Origin: Pseudomonadota bacterium
GTDB lineage: Bacteria > Pseudomonadota > Alphaproteobacteria > Caulobacterales > Caulobacteraceae
Assembly (NCBI GenBank): GCA_023390245.1
Contig: JAEWDF010000050.1
Coordinates: 1-35,349 of the forward strand
Direction of reading: 5' to 3'
DNA length: 35,349 bases
Numbering within the stretch: the stretch's first letter is position 1; every line of letters starts with the position of its first letter. Below the pieces are notes generated by a model. The model was not told where the DNA came from. It saw only the letters and a list, made by a program, of their open reading frames with translations, and did no database searches. The position numbers were made by a program, and so were the translations under genes. Shown piece after piece: positions 8,261 to 15,116 of the stretch.

Positions 8261-9422
8261 GCACCACCTTGGTCCATTCGTTCTGGTTTTCCTTGAAGTT
8301 CTTGTAGCCTTCCGGCGCCTGCTCCAGCGGCAGGCGATGGCTGATCAGGTCGGTGGTGTCGATCCTGCCGTCCAGGATCAGTTGCAGCAGCTGCGGCAGG
8401 TAGCGCTGCACATGGGTCTGGCCGGTCTTCAGCGTCAGGCCCTTCTCCATGAAGGCGCCAACCGGGAACTTGTCGGCGAAGCCGCCGTAGACGCCCGGCA
8501 CGGAGACCGTGCCGCCCTTCCTCACCGCCATGATGGTCTCGCGCAGCACGTGGGGACGATCGGTGCCGAGCTTCGTCTCCTGCTTCACCGCGTCCAGGAT
8601 GTTGTCGGGCGAGAAGCCGTGGCTTTCCATGCCGACCGCGTCGATGCAGCTGTCGGGACCCAGGCCTGCCGTCATCTCCAGCAGCGCCTCGCGCACCTTG
8701 ACCTCATGATAGTTCAGCACTTCGGCGCCGTTCGCCTTGGCCAGGGCCAAGCGGTTCGGATGGTGGTCGATGGCGATGACCCGGCCCGCGCCCTGCAGCA
8801 TGGCGCTCTTGATCGCGAACAGGCCGACGGGGCCGCAGCCCCAGACGGCGACGGTGTCGCCCGGCTCGATCTGGCAGTTCTCGGCCGCCATCCAGCCGGT
8901 CGGATAGATGTCCGACAGGAACAGCACCTTCTCGTCCTCGATCCCGTCCGGCACCTTGATCGGCCCATAGTCGGAATAGGGCACGCGCGCATATTCCGCC
9001 TGGCCGCCAGCGAAACCGCCGGTCAGGTGCGAGTAGCCGAAGGCGCCGGTCATGGCCTGGCCGTACAGGATCTCCGAGGCGTCGGCCTTGTCGGCGGGGT
9101 TGGAATTGTCGCACGCCGCCGGCATCGACTTCTCGCAGAAGAAGCATTGGCCACAGGCGATGACGAAGGGCACCACAACCCGGTCGCCCTTCTTCAGGCT
9201 GGTGTTCCCACGACCGACCTCGACCACCTCGCCCATGAACTCGTGGCCCAGGATGTCCCCGTTGGACATGCCGGGGATCATGCTGTCGTAGAGGTGCAAG
9301 TCCGAGCCGCAGATGGCGGTCGCGGTGATCTTGATGATGGCGTCGCGGGGATTGACGATCTGGGGATCAGGCACGGTGTCGACTTGGACGTTGTGTTTGC
9401 CGTGCCAGGTGAGGGCGCGCAT
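8247..9422 (-). CDS. Zinc-dependent alcohol dehydrogenase (MDR superfamily)
   Basis: A 391-residue medium-chain dehydrogenase. The catalytic zinc site is seen as C38 (AICGSDLHLYD), H60/E61 (GHEFMGEV) and a later ligand; the structural zinc lobe is C90, C93, C96, C104 (CGQCFFCEKSMPAACD). The Rossmann motif VWGCGPVGLFAIKSA lies around 193-208 with an acidic IAIDHHPNRL end of strand 2, suggesting NAD+. The sequence resembles a group often labelled formaldehyde or threonine dehydrogenase-like, but the true substrate is unknown. A good site (AAGGAG) precedes the ATG. It follows the SRPBCC gene by 26 bases on the same strand, so both probably use the stress-type promoter upstream of that gene. Confidence 0.9.
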   Translation of the reverse strand: MRALTWHGKHNVQVDTVPDPQIVNPRDAIIKITATAICGSDLHLYDSMIPGMSNGDILGHEFMGEVVEVGRGNTSLKKGDRVVVPFVIACGQCFFCEKSMPAACDNSNPADKADASEILYGQAMTGAFGYSHLTGGFAGGQAEYARVPYSDYGPIKVPDGIEDEKVLFLSDIYPTGWMAAENCQIEPGDTVAVWGCGPVGLFAIKSAMLQGAGRVIAIDHHPNRLALAKANGAEVLNYHEVKVREALLEMTAGLGPDSCIDAVGMESHGFSPDNILDAVKQETKLGTDRPHVLRETIMAVRKGGTVSVPGVYGGFADKFPVGAFMEKGLTLKTGQTHVQRYLPQLLQLILDGRIDTTDLISHRLPLEQAPEGYKNFKENQNEWTKVVLKPH

Positions 9423-9448
9423 GGGCGGCTCCTTGGAATGAGGTGAAA

Positions 9449-10018
9449 TCAGAAGTGACGATCGGCGCGCGGCGCGGCGTCGGGCGCCTTGGAGGTCGAG
9501 ATTTCGCCCGTCTCCATCAGCTGCTTGAAGCGGCGCAGTTCGCGACGCGCCTGGAGACGCGGTTCGCGCTGCATCACCTTGGCGACCACCTTGCCGATGA
9601 CGCCGGCGGGCGGGTCGTAGCTGATGAACAGCCGCACCTCCGTGCCGCGACCGAAGGCGTTGTCCCGGAATTCGATCCAGCCCTCATGATCGACGTCCGA
9701 GCCCTCGCTGGACGTCCAGGCGATGCGTTCACCGGCGACGTCCTCGGTGATCTCGCTGGTCAGTTCGACGTCCTTGTCGCCCGGTCCGGCGATGATCCAG
9801 CGGGACCGGGCGGACTCCAGAACCTCGACCGACTTCACCGTCTCCGAGAAGGTCGGCAGGTTATTCAGATCGCGCCAATAGGCGTAGAGTTCGTCCCTCG
9901 GGCGATTGATCAGAACCGCCCTCAGGCTTGAAGCCTCATATTCGCCTTCGCGCCGATCCTTGTCGACGAAGGCGGTCGAGCCGACATCGGCGTCGGTCGA
10001 AACTTCACTATAAGACAT
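9449..10018 (-). CDS. SRPBCC (START/polyketide cyclase-like) family protein
   Basis: A 189-residue soluble protein of the SRPBCC helix-grip fold. After about 30 disordered residues comes SSLRAVLINRPRDELYAYWRDLNNLPTFSETVKSVEVLE, the classic first strand, helix and loop of this fold; then SRWIIAGPGDKDVELTSEITEDVAGERIAWTSSEG, FRDNAFGRGTEVRLFISYDPPAGVIGKVVAKVMQREP and a helical tail. Such proteins bind hydrophobic ligands; the ligand is unknown. The start at 10018 has GGAG eight bases upstream. The gene leads a two-gene operon with the zinc dehydrogenase, preceded by a GGAAC-N17-GTT element 30 bases before the ATG. Confidence 0.87.
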   Translation of the reverse strand: MSYSEVSTDADVGSTAFVDKDRREGEYEASSLRAVLINRPRDELYAYWRDLNNLPTFSETVKSVEVLESARSRWIIAGPGDKDVELTSEITEDVAGERIAWTSSEGSDVDHEGWIEFRDNAFGRGTEVRLFISYDPPAGVIGKVVAKVMQREPRLQARRELRRFKQLMETGEISTSKAPDAAPRADRHF

Positions 10019-10048
10019 GGGCTTAGCTCCGCTCGGCTGAATCTCGTC

Positions 10049-10073
10049 AACCGCCCGCGATGGGCTTCGTTCC
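10049..10073 (-). promoter_or_regulatory. Putative EcfG/SigT-type stress promoter for the SRPBCC gene
   Basis: On the minus strand this reads GGAAC, 17 bases, then GTT, matching the alphaproteobacterial general stress sigma factor pattern (GGAAC-N16-cGTT, here with g before GTT). The -10-like GTT ends about 30 bases before the SRPBCC start at 10018, a normal leader length. The match is seen directly; sigma factor use is inferred. Confidence 0.6.
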
Positions 10074-10085
10074 AGCTTGAGCGGA

Positions 10086-10110
10086 GGAACGGGCGCCCCG
10101 GACAGGGGTT
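10086..10110 (+). promoter_or_regulatory. Putative EcfG/SigT-type stress promoter for the SDR gene
   Basis: Plus-strand GGAAC at 10086-10090, a 17-base spacer, and GTT at 10108-10110, about 31 bases before the SDR start at 10142. It is the mirror image in spacing and leader length of the minus-strand site at 10049-10073, making a back-to-back pair. Confidence 0.6.
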
Positions 10111-10141
10111 GGAGGAGCACCCCAGTCCAGGAGCCGTCCTC

Positions 10142-10951
10142 ATGACCGACACCCTCAACCAGACCGCTGCCGAAACCGTCCGTCCCCTCGCCGTCGTCAC
10201 CGGCGCCTCATCCGGCATCGGCTATGAACTGGCCAAGCTGTTTGCCGAGGACGGCTACGACCTCGTCATCGCCGCCGACACGCCCATCGCTGAAGCCTCC
10301 CAGGTCTTGACCGGGCTCGGCGCCCAGGTCTCCGCCGTACAGGCCGACCTGGCGACGGAAGAGGGCGTCCAGTCGCTCTACGCCGCCATTGGCGGCCGTC
10401 CGGTCGACGCTCTCGCCGCCAATGCGGGGCACGGCCTGGGCAAGGCCTTCCTCGACCAGGACTTCGACGACGTGGTCCACGTCATCAACACCAACATCAC
10501 CGGCACGATCCGGTTGGCCTGGCTGATCGGCCGTCAGATGCGGGAGCGCGGCCAGGGCCGCATCCTGTTCACCGGCTCCATCGCCGGCCTGATGCCGGGC
10601 AGCTTCCAGGCCGTCTACAACGGCACGAAGGCCTTCGTGGACAGCTTCTCCTTCGCCCTGCGCAACGAACTGAAGGACAGCGGCGTCAGCGTCACCGTCC
10701 TGATGCCGGGACCGGTCGACACCCATTTCTTCGAACGCGCCGACCTGATGGACACCAAGGTCGGACAAGATGACCATAAGGCCGATCCCGCCGATGTCGC
10801 CAGAACCGGCTACGACGCCATGAAGCGCGGCGACGGCGACGTGGTCGCGGGCATGAAGAACAAGGTTCAGGCGGCGATGGCCGCCATGACGCCGCAGTCC
10901 GTCTTGGCTGAACAGCATCGCAAGATGGCGGAGCCCGGATCGGGATCGTGA
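10142..10951 (+). CDS. SDR family NAD(P)-dependent oxidoreductase
   Basis: A 269-residue classical short-chain dehydrogenase/reductase. The cofactor motif TGASSGIG is at 20-27, the NAG motif at 94-96, and the catalytic S146 (FTGSIAG), Y159 and K163 (YNGTK) are all present. The PG motif 'MPGPVDTHFF' follows. The substrate is not evident. The ATG at 10142 follows a CCAGGAG site; an upstream in-frame TTG at 10109 is inside the presumed promoter and is rejected. Divergent from the SRPBCC/ADH operon, and probably co-regulated with it. Confidence 0.92.
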   Translation: MTDTLNQTAAETVRPLAVVTGASSGIGYELAKLFAEDGYDLVIAADTPIAEASQVLTGLGAQVSAVQADLATEEGVQSLYAAIGGRPVDALAANAGHGLGKAFLDQDFDDVVHVINTNITGTIRLAWLIGRQMRERGQGRILFTGSIAGLMPGSFQAVYNGTKAFVDSFSFALRNELKDSGVSVTVLMPGPVDTHFFERADLMDTKVGQDDHKADPADVARTGYDAMKRGDGDVVAGMKNKVQAAMAAMTPQSVLAEQHRKMAEPGSGS

Positions 10952-10980
10952 CGAAGGCTCTGGCGGGAAACTGAACCTTC

Positions 10981-11457
10981 ACATGGAATGTCTCATTCCT
11001 GTCGATCGACGGCGATGATCCGCGTCGGGCCTGCGCCGAGGCGCTGGTCGGCCTTCTGGGCGGAGACAGGGTGGGTGCGATCATTACCTACAACGCCGCC
11101 TTTGAACGCGGCTGTCTGCGCGACCTTGCAGTTCAGTTTCCGGATCTGGCCGACTATCTGATCGCTCTGACTGACAAGGTGGTGGACCTGCTGCCTGTGA
11201 CCTGAGACCACGATTATCACCCGGTCCAGCGGAGCAGTTGGTCGATCAAGGCGGTGCTGCGGGCCGTCCTGCCCGAAATGGCCTATGACGACCTCGACGT
11301 CGGCGACGGGGCGCAGGCCCAGGCGGCCTGGCTTGAGGCCGTCGCCTTGGAGCCCGGTCACGCTCGCCGACAAGCCCTTCACACGGCGTTGGCCTTGTAC
11401 TGCGCCCGCGACACCGAGGCCATGCTCGTTCTCGCCCGGCGACTGTCCTCGTCCTAA
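10981..11457 (+). pseudogene. DUF2779 family protein, C-terminal remnant with in-frame stop
   Basis: One frame reads almost continuously from about 10981 to the TAA at 11455-11457. It contains DGDDPRRACAEALVGLLGGD, then IITYNAAFERGCLRDLA (an RNase H-like/DEDD exonuclease-type core), DYLIALTDKVVDLLPVT, a TGA at 11203-11205, and DHDYHPVQRSSWSIKAVLRAVLPEMAYDDL ... ALHTALALYCARDTEAMLVLARRL. This is the C-terminal domain of DUF2779 proteins, normally much longer. The N-terminal part and any start codon are missing and the TGA interrupts the conserved block, so the gene is dead. It abuts the SDR gene, suggesting a deletion that removed the 5' part. Confidence 0.75.
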
Positions 11458-11476
11458 CGTTCGGAGCTTTCTGACT

Positions 11477-11502
11477 TGAGGTGACCTCATCCTAAGGTCA
11501 CC
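11477..11502. repeat. Inverted repeat / hairpin after the DUF2779 remnant
   Basis: GGTGACCT at 11480-11487 and AGGTCACC at 11495-11502 form perfect 8-base arms around a 7-base loop. A second palindrome, TGAGGTGACCTCA, overlaps at 11477-11489. It lies 20 bases past the stop of the remnant and could be its old terminator, though it has no clean T-run, or an operator. The rest of 11503-11758 shows no gene I can support. Confidence 0.5.
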
Positions 11503-11758
11503 CTTGTTGCGCTTGTCCTCGACTGTTCGCGGACGGCGTGGCGCATACGGGTCCGTTTGTGAACCAGGGATCACGCCCCGTGAGTGGACCTCCGCCTCAC
11601 CCGCGGAGTGTCGTGTTACGGCACGGTCCGCATGGCCGCTCGTGGCGCGTTACGGCCGCTCTGGAGTAGGAGAGGGCAGGGCGTATTGCGCCTAAGCGGC
11701 ATTCGCGGAGCTGGACTGCGGGTAGATGTCGGGCCCGCTCCATGGTGGCGTTCCTGTG

Positions 11759-12154
11759 TCAGGTCGATCTCGATGGCGCGGGCGCGGCGTTCATTGCGCT
11801 GCTGGTGAAGTATCGAGAAAATCTGGGGCAGGTCTCGTGCAGGGTGTCCATCAGCTGCTGCCTGCGCATCCCGTGGCTCAGTCTCATGGCGGCGCGACCC
11901 GAGGCGACGCTGTTCCAATAGCCCGTCCTATCGAAATATCCCCTGAACGTCCGATGCTGCCAGTCAGCAAGGCGTTCGTATTCCCGCGTATCTGCGCCAT
12001 TGGCCGAGAGCAGGCCGATACAGTATCCGAGGCCCTGATACTCTCCATAACCCATGCGGCCCTCGGGCCGATGGCTGGCGCACGATGCGACGAACATCTG
12101 CGTCGTGCAAAGAAGAACCAGAACTGACGTTTTCTCGCGCGAAAGAACCTTCAT
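11759..12154 (-). CDS. Small predicted lipoprotein
   Basis: A 131-residue exported protein of unknown function. Its N-terminus has a lipoprotein signal: a basic start (MKVLSREK), a hydrophobic core (TSVLVLLCTTQMF) and the lipobox VASC at about residue 25. The mature part is basic and aromatic (GYGEYQGLGYCIGLLSANGADTREYERLADWQHRTFRGYFDRTGYW) with two further cysteines. GGAGG stands eight bases before the ATG at 12154, which supports this start over a longer frame. No homologue recognised. It diverges from the response-regulator gene at 12352 across an AT-rich 200-base region. Confidence 0.7.
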   Translation of the reverse strand: MKVLSREKTSVLVLLCTTQMFVASCASHRPEGRMGYGEYQGLGYCIGLLSANGADTREYERLADWQHRTFRGYFDRTGYWNSVASGRAAMRLSHGMRRQQLMDTLHETCPRFSRYFTSSAMNAAPAPSRST

Positions 12155-12315
12155 GTGCAATGCCTCCGTAAGGTCGAGGCATCCTGTGTTCTGCGTTCGC
12201 ACGGAGCAATATGTGGTCGCGCTATTCGCAAGATTTGCAAAAGTCTTATTTGCGTAACTTTGTCGATAAAAAATCAGCAAGATTTACCTATATGCAGTAT
12301 CGCATGATTAGATGA

Positions 12316-12333
12316 ATATTCATATGAGAATAT
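12316..12333. promoter_or_regulatory. AT-rich inverted repeat upstream of the response regulator
   Basis: ATATTC (12316-12321) and GAATAT (12328-12333) are perfect 6-base arms around ATATGA, placed 18 bases before the ATG at 12352 in the divergent intergenic region. Two copies of GCAAGATTT also occur further upstream. A candidate autoregulatory operator; inference from position and symmetry only. Confidence 0.35.
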
Positions 12334-12351
12334 CTATGGGAATGGTGCGTT

Positions 12352-13047
12352 ATGGTTTCCCTGTCTTCCGGAACGATAATGATCATCAGCAACGACGCTG
12401 GAGCGGCGTCCAGCTGGGATGACATCCTTCGTCGGGGCGGGTTCAGGACGGAGCATTGCAGGAACGTGGACGATCTGCCGACGATGACGGAGGGCCTGTA
12501 TGATTCCGTGATCGCCGACAGCAGGTCGCCCGGCGGCGGCGCATTTTCCCTGTGCAGGGATCTGGAGCGTTTCAGGTGTCCCGTCACCTTCGTCGGCCCG
12601 TGCGAGGAGGTCGACAAGGTCGTCGCGGTGGAAATGGGGGCGGACGACTTCATCGACCACGGCATCGACGGACGAGAGTTCCTGGCGCGTATTCGGGCGC
12701 AGATCCGAAGCTGTCGAAGGTCGTCGACCGCGCGGCCGGCCCGCGACGGCTGGACGGTCCAGCCGCACCTTCGCCGCGTGACGTCTCCGTCCGGAACATC
12801 CGTCTATCTGACCTCGTCCGAAATGAGGCTATTTTCCCTGTTGTCCTGCAACGCCGGCGGGCATCTCACGTCCGAGAAGCTGGTCCAGACGCTACGCCTG
12901 GACGGGGACGCCGAGGGAAATCTGCGCTCGCTCATGACGCGGTTGCGAAAGAAGCTGGCCTCGGCGGGAGAGGATCCCATTCGTACCCTGTACGGGCGTG
13001 GGTATGAGTTCACGGCCCCTGTATCCGACGCATTTCACGGGTCATGA
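12352..13047 (+). CDS. OmpR-type winged-helix response regulator with atypical receiver
   Basis: A 231-residue regulator. Residues about 9-120 follow the receiver fold (IMIISNDAGAA..., YDSVIADSRSPGGGAFSLCRDLERF, PVTFVG, GADDFIDHGIDGREFLARIRAQIR). The phospho-acceptor-position Asp in VIAD is kept, but the usual acidic pair is reduced to N-D and the conserved Lys of the 'K-P' motif is replaced (FIDHGID). Residues about 135-225 are a Trans_reg_C winged helix (LTSSEMRLFSLLSCNAGGHLTSEKLVQTL, LRSLMTRLRKKLASAGEDPIRTLYGRGYEF). An alternative start is the ATG at 12379. No histidine kinase is adjacent. Its 3' end overlaps the convergent regulator at 13042 by six bases. Confidence 0.8.
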   Translation: MVSLSSGTIMIISNDAGAASSWDDILRRGGFRTEHCRNVDDLPTMTEGLYDSVIADSRSPGGGAFSLCRDLERFRCPVTFVGPCEEVDKVVAVEMGADDFIDHGIDGREFLARIRAQIRSCRRSSTARPARDGWTVQPHLRRVTSPSGTSVYLTSSEMRLFSLLSCNAGGHLTSEKLVQTLRLDGDAEGNLRSLMTRLRKKLASAGEDPIRTLYGRGYEFTAPVSDAFHGS

Positions 13048-13719
13048 TGGCGGCCTTCCAGGTTCGGGATGGTAGACGTAGCCGGCGCCCGACACGGACT
13101 TGATCGGGTCGTCGCCGGCCTGACCGATCTTCCTGCGGAGGCGTGAAATCGCGTTGCGGAGGGCGGGACCGGGCGTGGTCCCGAGCTCGTTCGCCAGCGC
13201 CGTGTCGCTGAACGGCACACCGGCGTGGGCGAGCAGGAGATGCATCAGCCGCGCCTCGGTCGCGGTGAGGCGGACCCGGGTCCCATCCGGCGCGACGGCC
13301 ATGTTCTTCAGGACGTCGACCGACCACTGCGGCGGGATTTCGCAAGAGGATGGCGCGGCTTCGTGGCGGCGCCGGCGAAGGACCGCCTTCAATCGGGCCA
13401 TGAGCAGTCGGGGAGGGACGGGAACGGTGAGAACCTCGTCGACGCCGAGTTCGAGCAGGACGATGCGCTCGATCGGGTCGTCCGCCAGGATGAGAACGAC
13501 GACGGGCGGCCGATGCTCGTTCGAGGCCTTGCGGCAGAATTCGATGACCGCTGTGGTGATCGCGCGTGTCCCCAGCAGGATCGCCTGCGCCGAGTCGAGA
13601 TCGTCGATCGCGGCGTCCAGCGAGGCGGCGATGACGATCTCGTCGAACAACGGTCCGGCCGCCTCGACGAGCGGCATGTCATTGAGGCCAAGGTCGATGG
13701 CGAGGAGGCGATTTGGCAC
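13042..13719 (-). CDS. Winged-helix response regulator with pseudo-receiver
   Basis: A 225-residue regulator with the same architecture as the convergent gene at 12352. In the receiver-like part (1-115) the phospho-acceptor position is Gly (AQAILLGTRAIT) and the conserved Lys is Val (VDEVLTVPVPPRLLMARL), so phosphorylation is unlikely. The C-terminal winged helix (VRLTATEARLMHLLLAHAGVPFSDTALANEL, LRNAISRLRRKIGQAGDDPIKSVSGAGYVY) is intact and should bind DNA. The start is GTG at 13719. It lies 80 bases downstream of the AraC-type gene on the same strand and may be transcribed with it. Confidence 0.8.
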   Translation of the reverse strand: MPNRLLAIDLGLNDMPLVEAAGPLFDEIVIAASLDAAIDDLDSAQAILLGTRAITTAVIEFCRKASNEHRPPVVVLILADDPIERIVLLELGVDEVLTVPVPPRLLMARLKAVLRRRRHEAAPSSCEIPPQWSVDVLKNMAVAPDGTRVRLTATEARLMHLLLAHAGVPFSDTALANELGTTPGPALRNAISRLRRKIGQAGDDPIKSVSGAGYVYHPEPGRPPS

Positions 13720-13799
13720 AGCGGATCGATCACCTGGGTAGGGCCGAGGCGCCTGCGTACAAGACGGACGGGAGGCGCGGCGCGAATTGGCGGCAAGGG

Positions 13800-14648
13800 C
13801 TAGCGGGGACGAACGGCGCTGGGCGGACCGCCGTAGCGCTTTCGGAAGGAGCGGCTGAACGCGCTGAGTTCGGAATATCCGAGATCTCTCGCAACGCAGG
13901 TGGGAGAACTCCCGGCCTCGAGCAGCCGTTTCGCGTGGTTCAGCCTGACCTGCTCATGATAGGCGACCGGGCTAACGCCGAACACCTCCGAGAATTGCCG
14001 CGAGAAGTGAAAGGCCGAAATCCCGGCGGCGCGCGCCGCTTCCTCGAGCGTGACCGGGCGAAACCCGTTGTTCTCGAGATACAGCCGGCCGGCCATCAAG
14101 GATTCCAGTCGCTGGCGTCGGGTGCGCGATCGCACGCCGCCGACCTTGCGGGCGAAGCCGGCGACCTCGACGAGCGTGTCTTCGATCGATTGGCGGACGC
14201 CCTGCAGGCGAGCCTGCATGTCGACGGACGGGGCGTGCAGGGCCTCGGTCGCCATTTGCTCGATCGTCCTGCCCAGGGCCAACTCCGATGCGTTCAGGCG
14301 CAGGGTGGGAATCTCCCTGAACGTCGACAAGGGAAGGTTGAAGTACAGGCAAAGGCCGGCCGACGGCCGTCGCAAGGCCACGGTGAAGGCCTGGCGCGCC
14401 GGAGCAATCAGCATCTGACCCGAGCGGATCGTCTGACTGCCCGATCCGGATTCATAGACCTCCTCGCCGTCAAGGAGGTACTTCAGCGAGAAGATGCTGG
14501 GCGGCAGCACCGTACTGCCGCGCGGCAGGAGGGACACGACCGCACGGCTGCTTTCGCCCGAGTCCGCCGCCTTGTCCTCGAGTTGAGCCATGACGGAGAA
14601 GCCCTCTGGGCGCGATCCCGCATGGCTCGTCTGCGTAGCGTCCGTCAC
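13800..14648 (-). CDS. AraC family transcriptional regulator
   Basis: A 282-residue regulator. The C-terminal about 100 residues form the AraC double helix-turn-helix: VTLEEAARAAGISAFHFSRQFSEVFGVSPVAYHEQVRLNHAKRLLEAGSSPTCVARDLGYSELSAFSRSFRKRYGG. The N-terminal part (SLLPRGSTVLPPSIFSLKYLLDGEEVYESGSGSQTIRSGQMLIAPARQAFTVAL) looks like a cupin-type sensor. The longest frame begins with GTG at 14648; an ATG at 14591 is an alternative, and neither has a strong ribosome site. Its target is unknown; nearest neighbours are the pseudo-receiver regulator downstream and a small membrane frame upstream. Confidence 0.88.
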   Translation of the reverse strand: MTDATQTSHAGSRPEGFSVMAQLEDKAADSGESSRAVVSLLPRGSTVLPPSIFSLKYLLDGEEVYESGSGSQTIRSGQMLIAPARQAFTVALRRPSAGLCLYFNLPLSTFREIPTLRLNASELALGRTIEQMATEALHAPSVDMQARLQGVRQSIEDTLVEVAGFARKVGGVRSRTRRQRLESLMAGRLYLENNGFRPVTLEEAARAAGISAFHFSRQFSEVFGVSPVAYHEQVRLNHAKRLLEAGSSPTCVARDLGYSELSAFSRSFRKRYGGPPSAVRPR

Positions 14649-14722
14649 TGCCTTACGCCGATCTCAAACTGCCTATGTCTTAAACGCTTCTCGCCGGACA
14701 TCCAGCCATTCCTCCACACAGG

Positions 14723-14974
14723 CTATGGTCTTCCGCGCCGGTCGAAGGCCGCCCTGAACCGCAGCGCGCTTCCAGCCGCGCAGACGCCAGAGAAGAACAG
14801 GGGCAGGCGGCTGGCGGTGTCCGCCGCCGCGCCGAGCACCGAGGCGCCCAGGAGCATGAAGGCCGTTCCCATGTCTGAGCCTGCCGAAGGCGCTGGGGCG
14901 GTCCGGACCCGCGTCGAGAGACCCGCGGCGATGAATACGAGGGCCGCCAAGATTACGACTTCCCGAAATCCCAT
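14723..14974 (-). CDS. Possible small membrane protein (83 aa)
   Basis: An 83-residue frame with two plausible membrane segments (VVILAALVFIAAGLS and GTAFMLLGASVLGAAADTA) and a basic C-terminus, which fits a small inner-membrane protein. No family recognised and no good ribosome site (an AGGAAA lies too far upstream). It is the most protein-like frame in the stretch between the AraC regulator and the hydrolase. Confidence 0.35.
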   Translation of the reverse strand: MGFREVVILAALVFIAAGLSTRVRTAPAPSAGSDMGTAFMLLGASVLGAAADTASRLPLFFSGVCAAGSALRFRAAFDRRGRP

Positions 14975-15116
14975 CGCCGGTTGGTTTCCTTATCTGGCCG
15001 CAGAAGACGATGACCCGAAGGATCAATGACCTCTGACGCGGGACTGGCCAAGCGGGGACGGGCAATGGCGCAAGATGCGTCAAGTCGAACGCCGTCGTTC
15101 CGGCTATCTAGGACTC

